Shown here: one piece after another, positions 1 to 12,234 of the stretch
How the letters are laid out: every line of letters starts with the position of its first letter
Numbering within the stretch: position 1 is the stretch's first letter
Assembly (NCBI GenBank): GCA_015698045.1
Contig: BLAL01000049.1
Location: 372,001 to 436,000 of the forward strand
DNA from: Rhizophagus clarus
Taxonomy: Eukaryota > Glomeromycota > Glomeromycetes > Glomerales > Glomeraceae
DNA length: 64,000 bases
Direction of reading: 5' to 3'
Position numbers and translations under genes: made by a program
Notes under the pieces: generated by a model
The model's database searches: none
What the model saw: only the letters and a program-made list of their open reading frames with translations
Told to the model about the DNA's origin: nothing

Positions 1-489
1 TTATTTTCTTCCCACATTCATTATTTATCTTATGTATACTAACAAATGTTATTTAAATATGCGTGTTAATTAATTTTTTATTTTAAATATTTTCTTATAA
101 TATATAGGGAGAGCAAAAGAAGCCAGAGAGGATAAAAAGATAAAAATACAACAACTTACAACTTAACATCTAAAATTTATGAAAAATCTAAAGCTTTACA
201 ATAAGTATAGTAAAAAATGGTAGAAGATTGGAAAATTGAAATTTTATTATAATTTTAAATTTAAATCTATTAAAATAAAATTACATATATTACATTTATA
301 TAAATTTATAAAATATCTAATAAATACCGTATATCATAGACCACAGTACCTTTCCTATGTATAGTACCCCTCTCAAAAAATTTGCTAGAATTTTAAAGTA
401 CTCAGATACTTTACATAGAGAATTCTAATTTAAAGCTTAAAATTTTGTAAAATACCTGGGGTATAATATTAAGTTTATATATAATGTAT
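1..489. other. AT-rich stretch, no gene seen
   Basis: No convincing open frame, RNA gene or repeat unit was seen. The composition is typical of AT-rich intergenic DNA of this genome. Confidence 0.5.
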
Positions 490-652
490 ATTCCAGATAT
501 ATAAAAATGCCAGAACAATCAGTTTTGGCATTTTTTTTGCATTTTTATATATATAAAAATGCTGGATCAATCAGTTTTAGCATTTTTTTTTACTTTACAT
601 ATAAAAAACGCTAGAACAGTCAGTTTCAGCATTTTTTTGCATTTTTATATAT
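490..652. repeat. Palindromic dimer array, left part
   Basis: Three units of ~55 bp share a core of the form AAAAATGCCA-GAACAATCAGTTT-TGGCATTTTT, which can fold on itself. The spacers alternate between GCATTTTTATATA and ACTTTACATA, so the true period is a dimer of ~105-110 bp. The array is interrupted at 653 by a solo LTR and resumes in the same register at 1271. Confidence 0.75.
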
Positions 653-1270
653 TGTTATCTTGGCAAATATAAAGGATTGAAACTTTACACGATATCCAAA
701 ATAACAGGAGTTTAACTCTGGTAAGAACTTTAACACGTGATTCAATAAATTCTGAAGGCAAACGTTTATAATAAAAATAAGATAAGAATAATAAAGTTTA
801 TTAAGAAATAAAGAAATACGTTATAACTTTAGTTAATGGATAGATTCTTTTGTTGGCAAGAATAATCCAAAGAAATTATCTTTTGTTGCAGATAAGATCT
901 TAGTAATAACTAAAAAAATAAAATACAAAGATAAAAATTAAATAATTAACTATTACAACTCTACTCTACCTACAACTTATTCAATTACTATATATAATAA
1001 AATAATAATAACAAAAATAAAATAAATAAAATAAATATAATAAATAATATAAGTATAACAAATAAAATAAATCAAATAAATATAATAAATTATATTAATT
1101 ATATTAATCAGATTGATCATATTATTATGATCATCATGATTATTATGATTATTACAACTATCATAATCATCTTAACTATTACAACTATTACAACTATTAT
1201 AACTATTACGACTATTATGATTATTGTGATTATTATAACTATTATGATCAAGCAATTTTTAACTTCAACA
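653..1270 (+). mobile_element. Solo LTR, copy 1
   Basis: A 618-bp segment begins TGTTATCTTGG and ends CTTCAACA, so it has TG...CA termini. It is flanked by the 4-bp duplication ATAT (649-652 and 1271-1274). The same sequence occurs inverted at 56045-56657 with its own 4-bp duplication, which fixes both ends. No internal retrotransposon sequence adjoins it, so it is a solo LTR, probably Gypsy-type given the 4-bp duplication. An ATT/ATC/ACT-rich tract near its 3' end (about 1120-1250) creates spurious Ile/Thr frames on both strands. Confidence 0.75.
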
Positions 1271-1458
1271 ATATATAAAAATGCCAGAATAATCAGTTTT
1301 GGCATTTTTTTTTACTTTACATATAAAAAATACCAGAACAGTCAGTTTTGGCATTTTTTTGCATTTTTATATATATAAAAATACCTGAACAATCAGTTTC
1401 AGTGTTTTTTTTTTACTTTACATATAAAAATATTAGAACAGTCAGTTTTGATATTTTA
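1271..1458. repeat. Palindromic dimer array, right part
   Basis: Four further units continue the array at 490-652 with the same A/B alternation of spacers. The last unit is degraded (ATATTAGAAC...TTTTGATATT). The LTR at 653-1270 therefore inserted into a pre-existing tandem array of at least seven units. Confidence 0.7.
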
Positions 1459-1696
1459 TCAATCTAATTAAACCCAGGTATTATATATGCATGTACCCTG
1501 GATATTTTAAAAATCCTGTACCCCCTTTATGTATAGTATTCATCTATATATAGTATTTCTAGGTACAGGCCAAAACCCCCAAAATTTGCAAAATATCTAG
1601 GGTACTGTGATCTGTGATATACAGTAAATATTGTTCTATATACTGTATGTTTAATTGTGTATATATATTTCACTAATAAACAAAATTCTACGGCAT
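1459..1696. other. No gene seen
   Basis: AT-rich sequence with no open frame or repeat structure that I could support. Confidence 0.4.
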
Positions 1697-2140
1697 AATA
1701 TTACATTTGAAAATATTTCAAAATATTATATCATAAATATACAAATTTTAATAATGTAATATTACAAAGTATTACATATTTGGAAAAGTTTTGAAATATT
1801 ACATCATAAACATGCTAAAATTTAATAATATAATATTATGGAATATTATACATTCAGAAATGTTTCAAAATAAACATGTAAAATTTAATAATGTAATATT
1901 ATGAAGTATTATATATTTAGAAAAATTTTGAAATATTACATTGTAAACATGCGAAATTTAATGGTGTAATATTACAGAGTATTATATAGTTAAAAAAGTT
2001 TCGTAAACATATGAAATTTAACAACATAATATTATGAAGTATTGCATATTTGGAAATGTTTCAAAATATTATATTGTAAACATACAAAATTTAATAATGT
2101 AATATTACAGAATATTATACAGTCAAAAATTTAGTACACA
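1697..2140. repeat. Minisatellite of 60-75-bp units
   Basis: Six to seven imperfect direct copies of a unit containing TAATATTAC(A/T)..., a GAAA(T/A)(G/A)TTT core, ATTGTAAACATG and AAATTTAATAATG. Copies vary between about 60 and 75 bp because the middle segment is missing from some. It has no coding potential. Confidence 0.65.
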
Positions 2141-2289
2141 TAAACTTACAGTATTATTACATGTAAAATTATAGAATATTATGCTACATAATATTCTGAA
2201 GATCCTGTAAACTTACAAAGTATTTTGCAGGCATAAATTTTTATAATATTATACCTTATTAAATTTGATGATGCACAAATTCTTAATAA

Positions 2290-3290
2290 GAAAAAAACTC
2301 AGAATTGTAACTGATCACATAGCATTAAAGAAATTAATGAATGCAAAAGTTTCCAAAGAAAGAAGAGCTAAATCTACAGTAATATGATTTTGAATTAGTA
2401 CATAGAAGTAGAAAAGAAAACAAAAATGCAAACAGACTATCAAGATTAAAGTTTGAAAAAAATATTAATAGACAGGAAACTGATACAGAAAATGAAAAGG
2501 AATTAAAGATATTAAACAAAAAAAATAATAAGATAAAATACGTAAAAGTTAATAAATAGTATAATATTAAATATATAAAAAAACAAGAATATGAAGATGA
2601 AAAAGAGTTAAAAAATAATAAAGCAATACTACTAGAATTAGAAGAAGTAACTGAAAGAGAATTACTAGAAAGAATGAATCAAAAAAAAAAACCTCAAGTT
2701 GTTATAATTAATGAAGTAGATGAAGTAAGAAAGTTAACTATAGTTGAAAATATAATTAAAGAATTTGAAAAAAAAGGAAAAAAAGTAAGGTTCAATAGAT
2801 TCAAAAAAAGAAGACAAAATGATGAGAAATTTAAAGAACTGAATAAAAAATATAAATGGCTATTTAGAAAACAAATAGTAGAAGAAATTAATAGAAAAAT
2901 AATCGAATATAATGATGAAGATATAATTATCTTAGACAAATCATCTTATAGTAAATATTTTTACTAAAAAACTCAAAGTTTTAATAGAGGAATAGTTACA
3001 CTATATGGGAATTATAGGATGGAAGAAGAAATATTCAAATATAAAAAGATTATTGATAACGTAATAGTTATGTTTTTAGAAAATAAGAAATGTTAGGAAA
3101 ATTATATTAGTAGAAAAATTAAGAAAGAAAATGAAGGATATAAAATATCTTATAAAATATTAGATGAAAAATCGTATAGAGAAATGGTAAAAAAATTCAA
3201 ATTAAATCAACATTTATGAAGATACAAAAAGATATAAAAGAGTAGAAATTAAAAATGATAACAAAAGTTGGAAAAAAGTTTTAAAGGAAA
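2290..3290 (+). pseudogene. Degenerate Lys/Glu-rich coding remnant upstream of Gypsy integrase
   Basis: The sequence has coding-like codon usage but is broken by many stops. The best open piece (2674-2967) gives a 97-residue, highly charged Lys/Glu/Asn-rich product with no recognised domain. It lies immediately upstream of, and on the same strand as, the integrase remnant at 3307, so it is probably part of the same polyprotein. I saw no reverse transcriptase YxDD or RNase H motif, so the middle of pol is deleted or unrecognisable. Confidence 0.4.
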
Positions 3291-3306
3291 TTAAAAATTT
3301 AATGAA

Positions 3307-3927
3307 ATGAACAATCAAAATTATCAGAAGATTATAGAAAACATAGAAAAGAAGAAGAAATATGAATTAAATAATAATAAATTATATAGAATTAAAAAGA
3401 ATAAAAGATTATTAATTATTAAAAGATATGAATTTAAAGGATTATTATATATGATACATAATTATGATTTATCAGTACATTTTGGAATTAATGCAACATA
3501 TGAAAAGTTTATAGAAAAGTATTATTGAAAAGGCATAAGAAAAAATATAGAAACATATATTAAATCTTGTTATAATTATCAAAGAAAAGAAAAGTATATA
3601 AAAAAAAACAAGTTACATCCAATTAAAATAAAAGAACCATTTTACCAGATAGGAATAGACTTTGTAGGCCCACTTTTAGTTACAAAAAGAGGAAACAAAT
3701 ATATTATAATAGCAATAGATTATTTTACAAAATGTCCTGAAATTAAAGTAATAAAGAAGAATAATGCAGAAATAATAGCAGAATTTATTTATGAAGAAAT
3801 AATATGTAGACATGGAATACCACAAAGAATAATTAGTGATAGAGGAATACATTTTAAAAATAAGATCATTGAAGAACTAATGAAGAAATTTAATATCAAA
3901 CATAAGTTCTTAACAAGTCATCAGTAA
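3307..3927 (+). pseudogene. Gypsy (Ty3-like) integrase, N-terminal half
   Basis: The product matches the N-terminal part of a Ty3/Gypsy integrase. An H2C2-like zinc region comes first (IHNYDLSVHFG near 3450-3485, then KSCYNYQRK near 3565-3590), followed by the catalytic core with the first Asp in IGIDFVGPLL (~3650) and the second in ISDRGIHFKN (~3835). A TGA at 3526-3528 sits where Trp is usual before KGIRK. The second Cys of the CxxC is Tyr. Both fit single G-to-A changes. The frame breaks off at HKFLTSH (~3920), exactly at the inverted repeat of an inserted block. The missing half resumes at ~25130. Confidence 0.85.
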
Positions 3928-4330
3928 ATTTTTTAGAGTACAGATTCATAAGGATTCTCTAAATTATCTTGAAATCTTTAAGGATCTAATGATTTATAGA
4001 ATCCTTAAAAATCTTTAGATGAATTACAAAGATTTTTAAGGATTCTATAAATTACTGGATTCTTAAGGATTTCCAAACAAAAAATCTTTAGGGATTCTTC
4101 TAATTAAGACCTGATCCGCCTATGATCAGCAGTGAATTACTATATAAATTCAGGGGAAAGGTACTATAAATAAAAATCAAAATTGGCAAAATGTTACCAA
4201 CTAAAAAACTACAAGTGACGTAATTGTAGCACTAAAAAGCATGTGATAAACTTTAAATGCCAAGAATCATATTGAAGATAATACTTCGCATATGATAAAC
4301 TGTAAAAATACGTAAAATCTGAGATTAACC

Positions 4331-4683
4331 ATGTCTCAAGTACATGTTATTTTATTAGAAACTGGCTCACTTGTAGAAAATCTTCACTATAAACCTTTTT
4401 CACGTTATTGGTGGGAAGTTTCAAGTATTTCTGACTTACATACTACTACCTGATTTCCCATTAGAGTAGGTCAAAAAATTAGCACATGCTTAAATGGACG
4501 TAATTTTTATATAACAATACAAAATCCCAGTTCCAATTCCATGTTACCCGAATATTACTGTCAAAGTGATGATTTTTTTGTTATAGAAACAAGTGCAACT
4601 AAAGCAATTTCCAAAACATATCAAAATATTTTTCAAAATAAAACATGTTATTCTGGTCATAGAAATAAAAGCATTTCTTTTGA

Positions 4684-4721
<38 letters not shown>

Positions 4722-7700
4722 ATTCTGGTCATATTATTATGGGATGGAATAATAAAAACACAATAGATGTTCTTTCATCTAATATTGATTTTTATCCATT
4801 TACATGTCAACTTGGTGAATATGAGATATTTATTTATGGATTGGGTTCATCTATATGTTTGGATTGGAATAAAGCAAGCAATGGTTACAAATCATCACTT
4901 ATTTATCTGTATAAGAAACATCCAGCTATATTTGTATCCAAAATTGAAGATAATAAATGTCACATTTGTATTTATCAAGATTTAGACTTCAAAAAATATT
5001 TGTGGAAGCTACTCCAAATGATGTTTGGAAAAATTCAGGTTTTATTTAAAAATTTTCAGGAATACAACTATTTGGGTTGGAAGATAAGGTTATATTACAA
5101 AAATTATGCAAGATACACGTTTTACAATATGCTTCTCATGAATGGGATAATTTTAATCTAATGAAAAAATTATATGAATATCATCTTCGATGTCAGACTT
5201 CTAGCATTGAATGGTATAATTTATTTATCAAATGGAATCAAAATGAATGTAATATAATAGAACTGACTTCAGAATTAAAGTTATTATATCTACAAGGACA
5301 CCAATTTTCTGATCGTAAACTAGGTGCATGGTTATCAATACTTCGTGCAACTGGGTGTTCAAATATTACTCCTTAGTCACATAATGAATCTGAAGTAATA
5401 TAATCGATTTATATATTGAGAAATTATAAGCATATATATAATAACATCATAAATAACTTCTGATTTGTTTGATAGTATCAATTTTGAACTAAATCACGAA
5501 ATTCAATGCAAGAAAAACAAATGCTCACTGTTCTTTATCAAATGGGATTTCTTATTAGTGGTCCATCAAATTCTACAGAAGCTTTCTGGTCTTGCTTTCA
5601 ACAAGCTTTAAAAGATAACAAAAAAACAAGAGATGGAAAATGTTGAATTCTATCAATTATAGCGAATGATTTTACCTATAAAGAATTAGAGCATAATTTA
5701 GGAGTAAGAAATGACTTTATAATTAGTATGTATATTGTTATTGGTATAACTGAACTAATTAGTAAATTTACAATATCACAGGTTGGATCTTATACCATCT
5801 TAGAATCAAAAAACACACTAGATTGAATGGTTTTGGTGCTCTACCTCTTGAAAAACCAAAATTTCATCGTCTAAAATTCAAAATGGAGCAAATTGATTAG
5901 TTTAATTCCTTTTTTATGAGAAAAGATATTGTTAATATGAGTTCCTATCGAACTCATTCAAAATTAGGCTTACCAATAATGTATCTACAAGATAATAAGC
6001 AGGCATTTTGGGAAAAATTTTCTGAAGAGTATCCAAATGGAATATATCATACAGCATTTATGACACGTTTGCAGGAAAGTAGGTTTGTTTACCAAGATAA
6101 TTTAGGCAGTCTTTACTCACAATGTAATGAATGTGGATACGAAATTTTTGCATCTATCAATACCATTATCGCTACACACATAAATGATAAATTTTTGAAG
6201 GTTTGTATATTATGCAAGTCTTTTATATTCAAAAATTTATTGATGTTGAATAACTAATCATGGCTGATATTTTATAATACAGGAGGAATTGATTCAGAAA
6301 TTGCATATTTTAAGAAGATATATGAGACATGAATATATAAAAAAATTGGAAATAACTTCTTTAGGAATTTTAGTGCATAAACCTTATATATGCCATTGTC
6401 TTAGCCATTCCTTTGGAGTTTGTAATCTTCAACATCTTGAAATATATAATAATTGTGGAGAATTGTTTCATTTTTTTGATCTAATAAAAACCAATGTAAA
6501 TGAAGAGTTACATGAATTATTAGATAATGATTTGAAGAAATTAATTTCATAGATAGGACATCATACATGAAAATTCTACTTGAATATCCACGTTCAAGTT
6601 AATCTTGATGAATTAGATGAAGATGGAGCAGTAATTATAGTTGACTATAAAATGAAAATATTGCTGCAGAGTGCAAAAGAAACTAAATCTCAATTTTTTG
6701 GAAAGAGAGGTTGGACGCTGCATTCTTCATTAGTATATATAAAAAATATTATAAATAATAAGCTCAATATACAAGTATTTGACCATTGAAGTGATGATAC
6801 AGATCAGAATGCCTGATTCACGTTGTCCTCTCTTTACACAGTTTTTGAAAATCTTGATCCAAAACCAAAGTAGGTAATAATAATGTCAGACAATGGATCA
6901 CACTATCATTGTACAGAATTAATGCTAGCAGTAGGCCATTAGAAAGATTGGTATAACATTGTTCCCTAAAAATAGATTTTTTTAGAGGCTAGTGAAGCCA
7001 AAACATTGATCAATTCCCATTACGCATAAGTAATTATATTATTTGGCTTGATTTTCTATTCCATCATTACTCATCCATTCTTGATTTCTATTAGATATCA
7101 CAAGCAATAAAAACGTCATGTCAAATTAGGTGGTACAATTGAATTTAGTGATGATATAGAAACTGCAATCCATGAGATTGCAGAAATAAAAGTTGTTAAC
7201 TTACTGCCAAATCATAATCAAGGTATTCAGTAAATCATCAAATAATATTTCTTGATCGTTAATATTTCATAATATCACTCGTTTTGCCTATTTTTTTGTG
7301 TAGAAAAAGAAAAAATTGGAACAATTTCTGGAATTAAGAGTCTACATGAATGGGTATGACCAGATCAAGAAGAGGATACGGGATTTGTATGTGCCAGGAT
7401 TTTACCTGGAATTGGAGAATGGAAAAAATGGTCTCCAATTCAAATAAAAAAGATTCAAAAACAAAGAAAAAGTGAAAAACCCAACCCAGAATATTCCACT
7501 CATATAGAATCTTCTAAAAAATGGACACTATCCATTGTTGCTGGTAAAGACATTGTGATATTTTTTTACGTTTTAGTCTCAATGCCTTTCAATAATGACT
7601 AATAAAATTTCGTAATCTTCAAAAGACTCTGCTGTGAATTGTGAATCAGTATGAATCATTTGATATTGAAAGTTTTTTTTTTATATACCAAAAAAACTAA

Positions 7701-8175
7701 TCAATATGCAGGATCTAAACTTTTTGAATTTGAGTATGAATAGTATGAATATTACGAATGTAGTAAGTTCAAGAATACAAAGGTAATAAATATTCTATTG
7801 CAAATTCGTAACATAAAAAAATTCATACTAACATTTTATTTTTTTTGCAATAATAATCACAGCATGTTTGTATCTGGATGGGCTCTAAAATCTAACAAGA
7901 ATTATAAATGGGAACCATGGAGACGAATATCAAAAAATGTGAAACATTTATTAGAAAATATGTTTCATACAGGAACAGCAAACCCAAGTAACAAATTTTC
8001 AGCACAACAAATGCATAAAGACCTTGTGTGATGCACTCAACTTGGGAAATTGAATGAAAATGACATACCCAAAACTTCTGCCATTCAAAATTGAATTACT
8101 GGCTTCTCGCAAAAATGGAAAGAAATCATGGCAATACGTGAATTAGAAGCAAGAGAAGATGTTAGTAATATATAA
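4331..8175 (+). pseudogene. Unassigned DDE-type transposase, copy A
   Basis: The start is ATG at 4331 (MSQVHV...). Homology to copy B shows a long frame broken by stops and frameshifts. Features in order: an N-terminal region with MGWNNK (4739-4756); a Trp/Leu-rich helical region (5160-5370); a CxxC zinc motif CNEC (6123-6134); a His/Cys cluster CHCLSHSFGVC (~6390-6425); and a candidate DDE triad of Asp in VDYKMK (6643), Asp in MSDNGSHYH (6889) and Glu in FLEASEAK (~6985). TGA or TAG replaces the Trp expected in several motifs (FDH*SDD, NA*FT, KPK*V, GH*KDW). A small poly-A insertion lies at 4662-4718. I do not recognise the superfamily; the triad assignment is inference. Confidence 0.65.
4647..4733 (+). 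mobile_element. 57-bp poly-A micro-retroposon with 15-bp target duplication
   Basis: GTTATTCTGGTCATA occurs at 4647-4661 and again at 4719-4733. Between the copies are 24 nt ending GCATTTCTTTTGACT, followed by a run of 33 A. The 24 nt nearly match the 3' end of the ORF1-only retroposon at 26322-28303 (GCATTTGTTTTGACT, then poly-A). This is the signature of target-primed reverse transcription aborted after ~24 nt of body. It disrupts the copy A transposase frame. Confidence 0.8.
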
Positions 8176-8533
8176 ATAAGTAGTTCTAAACGTATAAAAA
8201 TGCATAAAAATATAATTATAATTACTTTTATTTGTCAAACAATAAATAATAATAATAATACATGACTTGAAATTTTTATGCTTACATATACATTCCCATC
8301 AAATCTGACGTTACTCCAAAGTAAAGTTTTGAAAGAATAAATAAAATTATCTATTTTTTTGTTTGATATCATCTTTGACATTTAATGTTTCATCATATAA
8401 AATTTGGTGATACAGCATGCTCATTTGCGGTTTTTATGATTTGCAATATTTTTTCAATTTTGCTATTTTTATAATAACATTACTTGAATTTATATAGTAA
8501 TTTACTACCAATCATAGGCAGATCAGGTCTTAA

Positions 8534-8666
8534 ATAATTTAATTGCCAATTTATCTAAGATTGGCACTGCATTACTAATAAAATTTGGGGATAATAATGA
8601 AGGCGCTTTTTACATTTTACGCGCGTAGTAAATTTCTATTCTTTACATGATGAAAACCTAATGCCA
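8534..8666. other. Junction between copy A and copy B
   Basis: Non-coding AT-rich DNA directly outside the right inverted repeat of copy A. It probably includes the 5' end and untranslated leader of copy B, but I could not find its terminal repeat. Confidence 0.3.
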
Positions 8667-9239
8667 AGTTGATGTTTCCATTATTTCACCTGGAGAACTT
8701 GTTGAAATCTTTCATTATGGTCTGTATTTACGCTATTGGTGGCACCTTATATCCAATCTTAATAAAGATAAGGAAGATAATAAAAAAACTGCTTGTTTTC
8801 CTATTCGCGTTAATCAAAAAAGCAAAGTAATGCTTAATAAGCGTGAATTTATTGTAACAGTAGTTGTTAGAAATGAAGAAAATGATAATTTTTTACCAGG
8901 ATATTTATGTCATTGCGGAAATATCATAGAAGTTGCAAATGATCTAACTAACACAATTTTTGAAGTTTATTTCAAGATTTTTGAAACAAAAATATATTAT
9001 TCTGAAATACAAATAATGGGTTGGAATAATAAAGACATAATAAAAAAACTATGTCAAGATATTTCTTTTATTTCTCATTTAATTTCACTTGAACAAATTA
9101 AAATTTTTGTGTATGAAGTAGGGTATTCATCACGAACTGATTGGTTTAACGCTGGACCAGGATTTAAGTCTTCACTTATTTATAAGTATCAAGAAAATAT
9201 GCATATATTACTTTATGTATTCTTGAAATTTATCAAAAT
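8667..9239 (+). pseudogene. DDE-type transposase copy B, N-terminal part
   Basis: Homologous to copy A: a ...VDVSIISPGELVEIFHYG... segment, then the MGWNNKD motif at 9016-9036 and a KSSLIYKYQE segment near 9168-9195. The frame upstream of QVDVS lacks an in-frame ATG: ATGCCAAGTT stands where ATGTCCCAAGTT would be expected from copy A, which suggests a 2-nt deletion. The gene is cut after 9239 by a retroposon. The 16-bp duplication at 9224-9239 recurs at 18118-18133, where the gene continues. Confidence 0.7.
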
Positions 9240-9559
9240 GAGATTATTACAAGACAAAAGACAAAAACTCTTTCTGATGATCACTCTGTCCAAATTTTTT
9301 AGCTAAAAAATTTTTGAGTTTAAATCGTCGGAAACAACTATTATACTTATTAACATGTCACAAACAACTATCTATAATGTAAGTAAAGAGTTTATTGACA
9401 ACCTTAAAGGCCACTTTGGTCTTTGTCTCCTAGAGAACTTGGAACGTGATAGGAAAGACTTGCAGAAATGGTGGCCCTGTGCAAGCTCTTGAGATATACA
9501 AAAGAACGTTTCTCTCCAGACGTGTGGTCAATTACATCGGGAAATTTTTTTAGGGGATA

Positions 9560-9790
9560 TATATCGATGGATAGGTCACATGATATATATTGATAATAAT
9601 CGGACTTGTCGAGTAGTATCGATGTGGGTAAATGATGACAAATTATCAGAATTTAACTAAAATGACAAATATCGATAGAGATGTATATCGATGGAAAGGT
9701 CACATGATATCTATCGATAATAATCAGATTCGTCGAGTAGTATCAATACGGAAAAGATGATTACTTATCGGAATTAAGCCTAAACGATAA
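9560..9790. repeat. Left subterminal direct repeats of Plavaka element
   Basis: Two ~90-bp copies, about 122 bp apart, each contain GGTCACATGATAT, GATAATAATC and CGTCGAGTAGTATC-like blocks. Short GATAA/TTATC motifs recur in both and again in the right-end array. Subterminal repeats of this kind are usual transposase-binding sites in CACTA elements; their function here is inferred. Confidence 0.6.
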
Positions 9791-10000
9791 AAGTCGAGAA
9801 AATTTCATACGATAAAAATCAAGAAAATTCAAACGATAAATATTGAAAATATTCATTGCGATTACTAACGTAAATTTATTTATTTATTTATAATAATAAA
9901 ATTCATAATAAAATTCATAATGATAATAATTATAATTAATTATAAAATATTAGTATGCCACCTTAAAATAAAACATCACTTTCCAACCTATGAATAATTG

Positions 10001-11814
10001 CTAATCATCATAAAACAAGTTGTCATGCAACGTCATTAATGTATCATCACCTCTGAGAATTACATCTGTTTCCTCCTCCTCTTCAAAAGAGCCTGTTTTC
10101 GGGATTTCTGGAACTTCTTCCCTTAATATCTCCTGCGTGTCATGTATAGTAAAACCTCCTTTTTTTTCGAATAAATCCTAATAAAGTATTAATTTGAATT
10201 TTATCTAACTGAATAGATTTCAAATTATATAAATTGGTTTAAATAACAGCCACATACCTTAAATTTCTGATATCGTCATTCTAGAGGTTTTTTTCCGCAC
10301 TCTACGTCGGGGTAGTTAGGATTCAATACTATATCGCATATCGCTGACGTATAAATATAGATATTCTGAAATGACTCGTCGGTATCAGATATTGCGGGAA
10401 ATGCAAGTTTTGTTATATTTTCGATTACATTATCATTATCATCATATAACTTATTATAACACTCTTTAACTTGTGGTAAATTTTTCCAGCTCGTTATATC
10501 TTGCGGGCTTTTTCGTTTATTACCACTTATTGATTGTAGACCGAATTCCTTAAAAATAGCGCTTTTCACTGCTGCAATGTGTACTCCTCTCATATCTTTC
10601 ATTTTTCGCATGAGCTATAAAAGAAAATAAAAAATCCATAATGATAATCGAAAAATTTAAATTAAACACAACAGTTATGATTACGATTATTAATGATAAT
10701 CACCATAGAATGATGGCGTCCTGAAAATGCGTTCGTCCACTCTCTATAGCCTACTTCACGAAAATAATCAGGATGATGTTGATTTAGCCAATTTTCGAGC
10801 TCTAACTTAAAATTTTCAAAGGTAGGCCACATATTGTCCAGAAAGGATTTATTGCACACCGAGTTATAACCTTCTTATATTAGTGTGTGATAATAAATAA
10901 TTGCAATTATGTTGTGATTTGGTGACAGATGGTATAAGAGAGAATAGCATCAGGTTTTCGTTAGAAACTTACATTGAAGACCTTTTTGCTTAGGTCAATT
11001 TTTTTCTTTTTCTCATTTTGCAACTTAATCTGGTTCTGAATCCATCCAACTTTCTTGAGCGTCTCTTTATGTAATTCATATAGAGCTCGTATTTGCCTAC
11101 CTTGTTTTATAAGCATATCCTCGCAACTTTTTCTGCTTTTAGGAGGTTGGACATTGATCTCCGGTGTTTCTTCTGCAGTTGTAGTTGACGAGCTTCTTCC
11201 ATGCTCAACAGCTGGCGTGGTCAGCCTACTGCGCCGTACATTTTCTCTATTTGTTTCCGGTACAAGCGTTTCAGAATGTTCATCGCCAGCTGACGTTAAT
11301 GTATTAACCCAGTAAATTGTATTAGGTGTAATAGATGTAAACTGAAATGAAATGTCGACAATTTTCGAGTCTGGAAATTATCACTTACTTTGCTTTGATT
11401 GTCTGCCGTATGTTTTGAGTTGTTTAGAAATATATTCCTTTATCCTTCGAGTGTTATCTAAAAAATAAATGATTGATTATGAAAGGTTTATTAACATAAT
11501 ATCTAATAAATCATAATAAATATATATGGATCATTACCTTTTGCTAGTGGTGTAGTTTGCGAAGATTCCGCTACTACTTCCATTTCTTCTTGATCACTAA
11601 CTGATCCCTGGTTACTAGTATCTGATTTTTTGGCTGTCTCTTTAGCTTGTGAACTAATAGTATCTGATTCTTTAGCAGGCTCTTTAGCTTGCGAAGTATC
11701 TTTCTGCTTTACGATTTTTCTTGGGCCTTCTTGTTCATTATTATATTCGTTATTTGATTCCTGAGACTGTTTATCTTTGTTAGCTCTAGTGGAATATTTT
11801 CGTTTTTTTGGCAT
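10001..11814 (-). pseudogene. Plavaka accessory protein gene, six exons, one nonsense codon
   Basis: ATG at 11814 (MPKKRKYSTRANKDKQ...). Predicted exons: 11538-11814, 11389-11457, 10973-11341, ~10704-10870, 10258-10614 and 10001-10177, with GT...AG introns of 70-110 nt; the exon 3/4 junction is uncertain. The product starts with a basic segment and an acidic Ser/Glu/Lys low-complexity stretch. A charged helical stretch follows (KRQIRALYELHKETLKK-like, exon 3), then a conserved WPTFENFKLELENWLNQHHP block (exon 4), MRKMKDMRGVHIAAVKSAIF (exon 5) and an acidic C-terminus. A TGA at 10276-10278 falls in frame before exon 6, probably a former CGA. By position it could be a TnpA-like DNA-binding partner; no domain is recognised. 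Confidence 0.6.
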
Positions 11815-12234
11815 TTTTTTAAAAAAAGTTTGAAACAAATTAGTAAAAAAAGAAAGATATAAATGGTTGGACTAAAGAAGAGCGAAGAAAAATTTAGTAT
11901 AAAGTGGAAAAAGGAGCGAACGAATAAGGATTGAAGAAGAAGCAGATGAAAAAGGATTGAAGAAGAAGTGGACGAAAAAGGATTGAAGAAGATTTGAATG
12001 TAAAATCAGAGATAAAAAAAGTTTAAAAAAAAGGTTGAAAAAGTATCCTATATATAAACTTTTCTAAAGTTTGATAAACTATTTAGATCAGTAAAACTCG
12101 ATGTGATGCGTAAATAATTATAATGCATACTAATTAAATTATTATAGCGACGTGTTATTAATTGTAATGCATAATTAAAATATTATAACGATGCATATTA
12201 GTTAATTGTACTCAAAATTAAATGGATTAAACAA
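11815..12234. promoter_or_regulatory. Left half of the divergent intergenic region of the Plavaka element
   Basis: Between the two divergent genes. The first ~200 bp upstream of the accessory gene is purine-rich, with repeated GAAGAAG and GGATTGAAGAAGA motifs (11870-12000). It presumably holds the accessory gene promoter; no TATA box stands out. Confidence 0.4.

Larger units (their letters stand above)
4104..8533 (+). mobile_element. DDE transposon copy A with 49-bp inverted repeats
   Basis: TTAAGACCTGATC...ATAAATTCA at 4104-4152 is inverted at 8485-8533 with about five mismatches over 49 bp. The interval encloses one decayed transposase-like gene on the plus strand. The left end abuts the subterminal repeats of the outer block, so copy A inserted there. 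No clean target duplication was seen; AAT on each side is possible. Confidence 0.7.

Noticed and set aside
1117..1378. Ile/Thr-rich frames on both strands
   Set aside because: They come from an ATT/ATC/ACT trinucleotide tract inside the solo LTR and have no protein-like composition.
2674..2967. Independent gene for a Lys/Glu-rich protein
   Set aside because: It lies in frame-broken sequence directly upstream of Gypsy integrase and is more likely part of the same decayed polyprotein.
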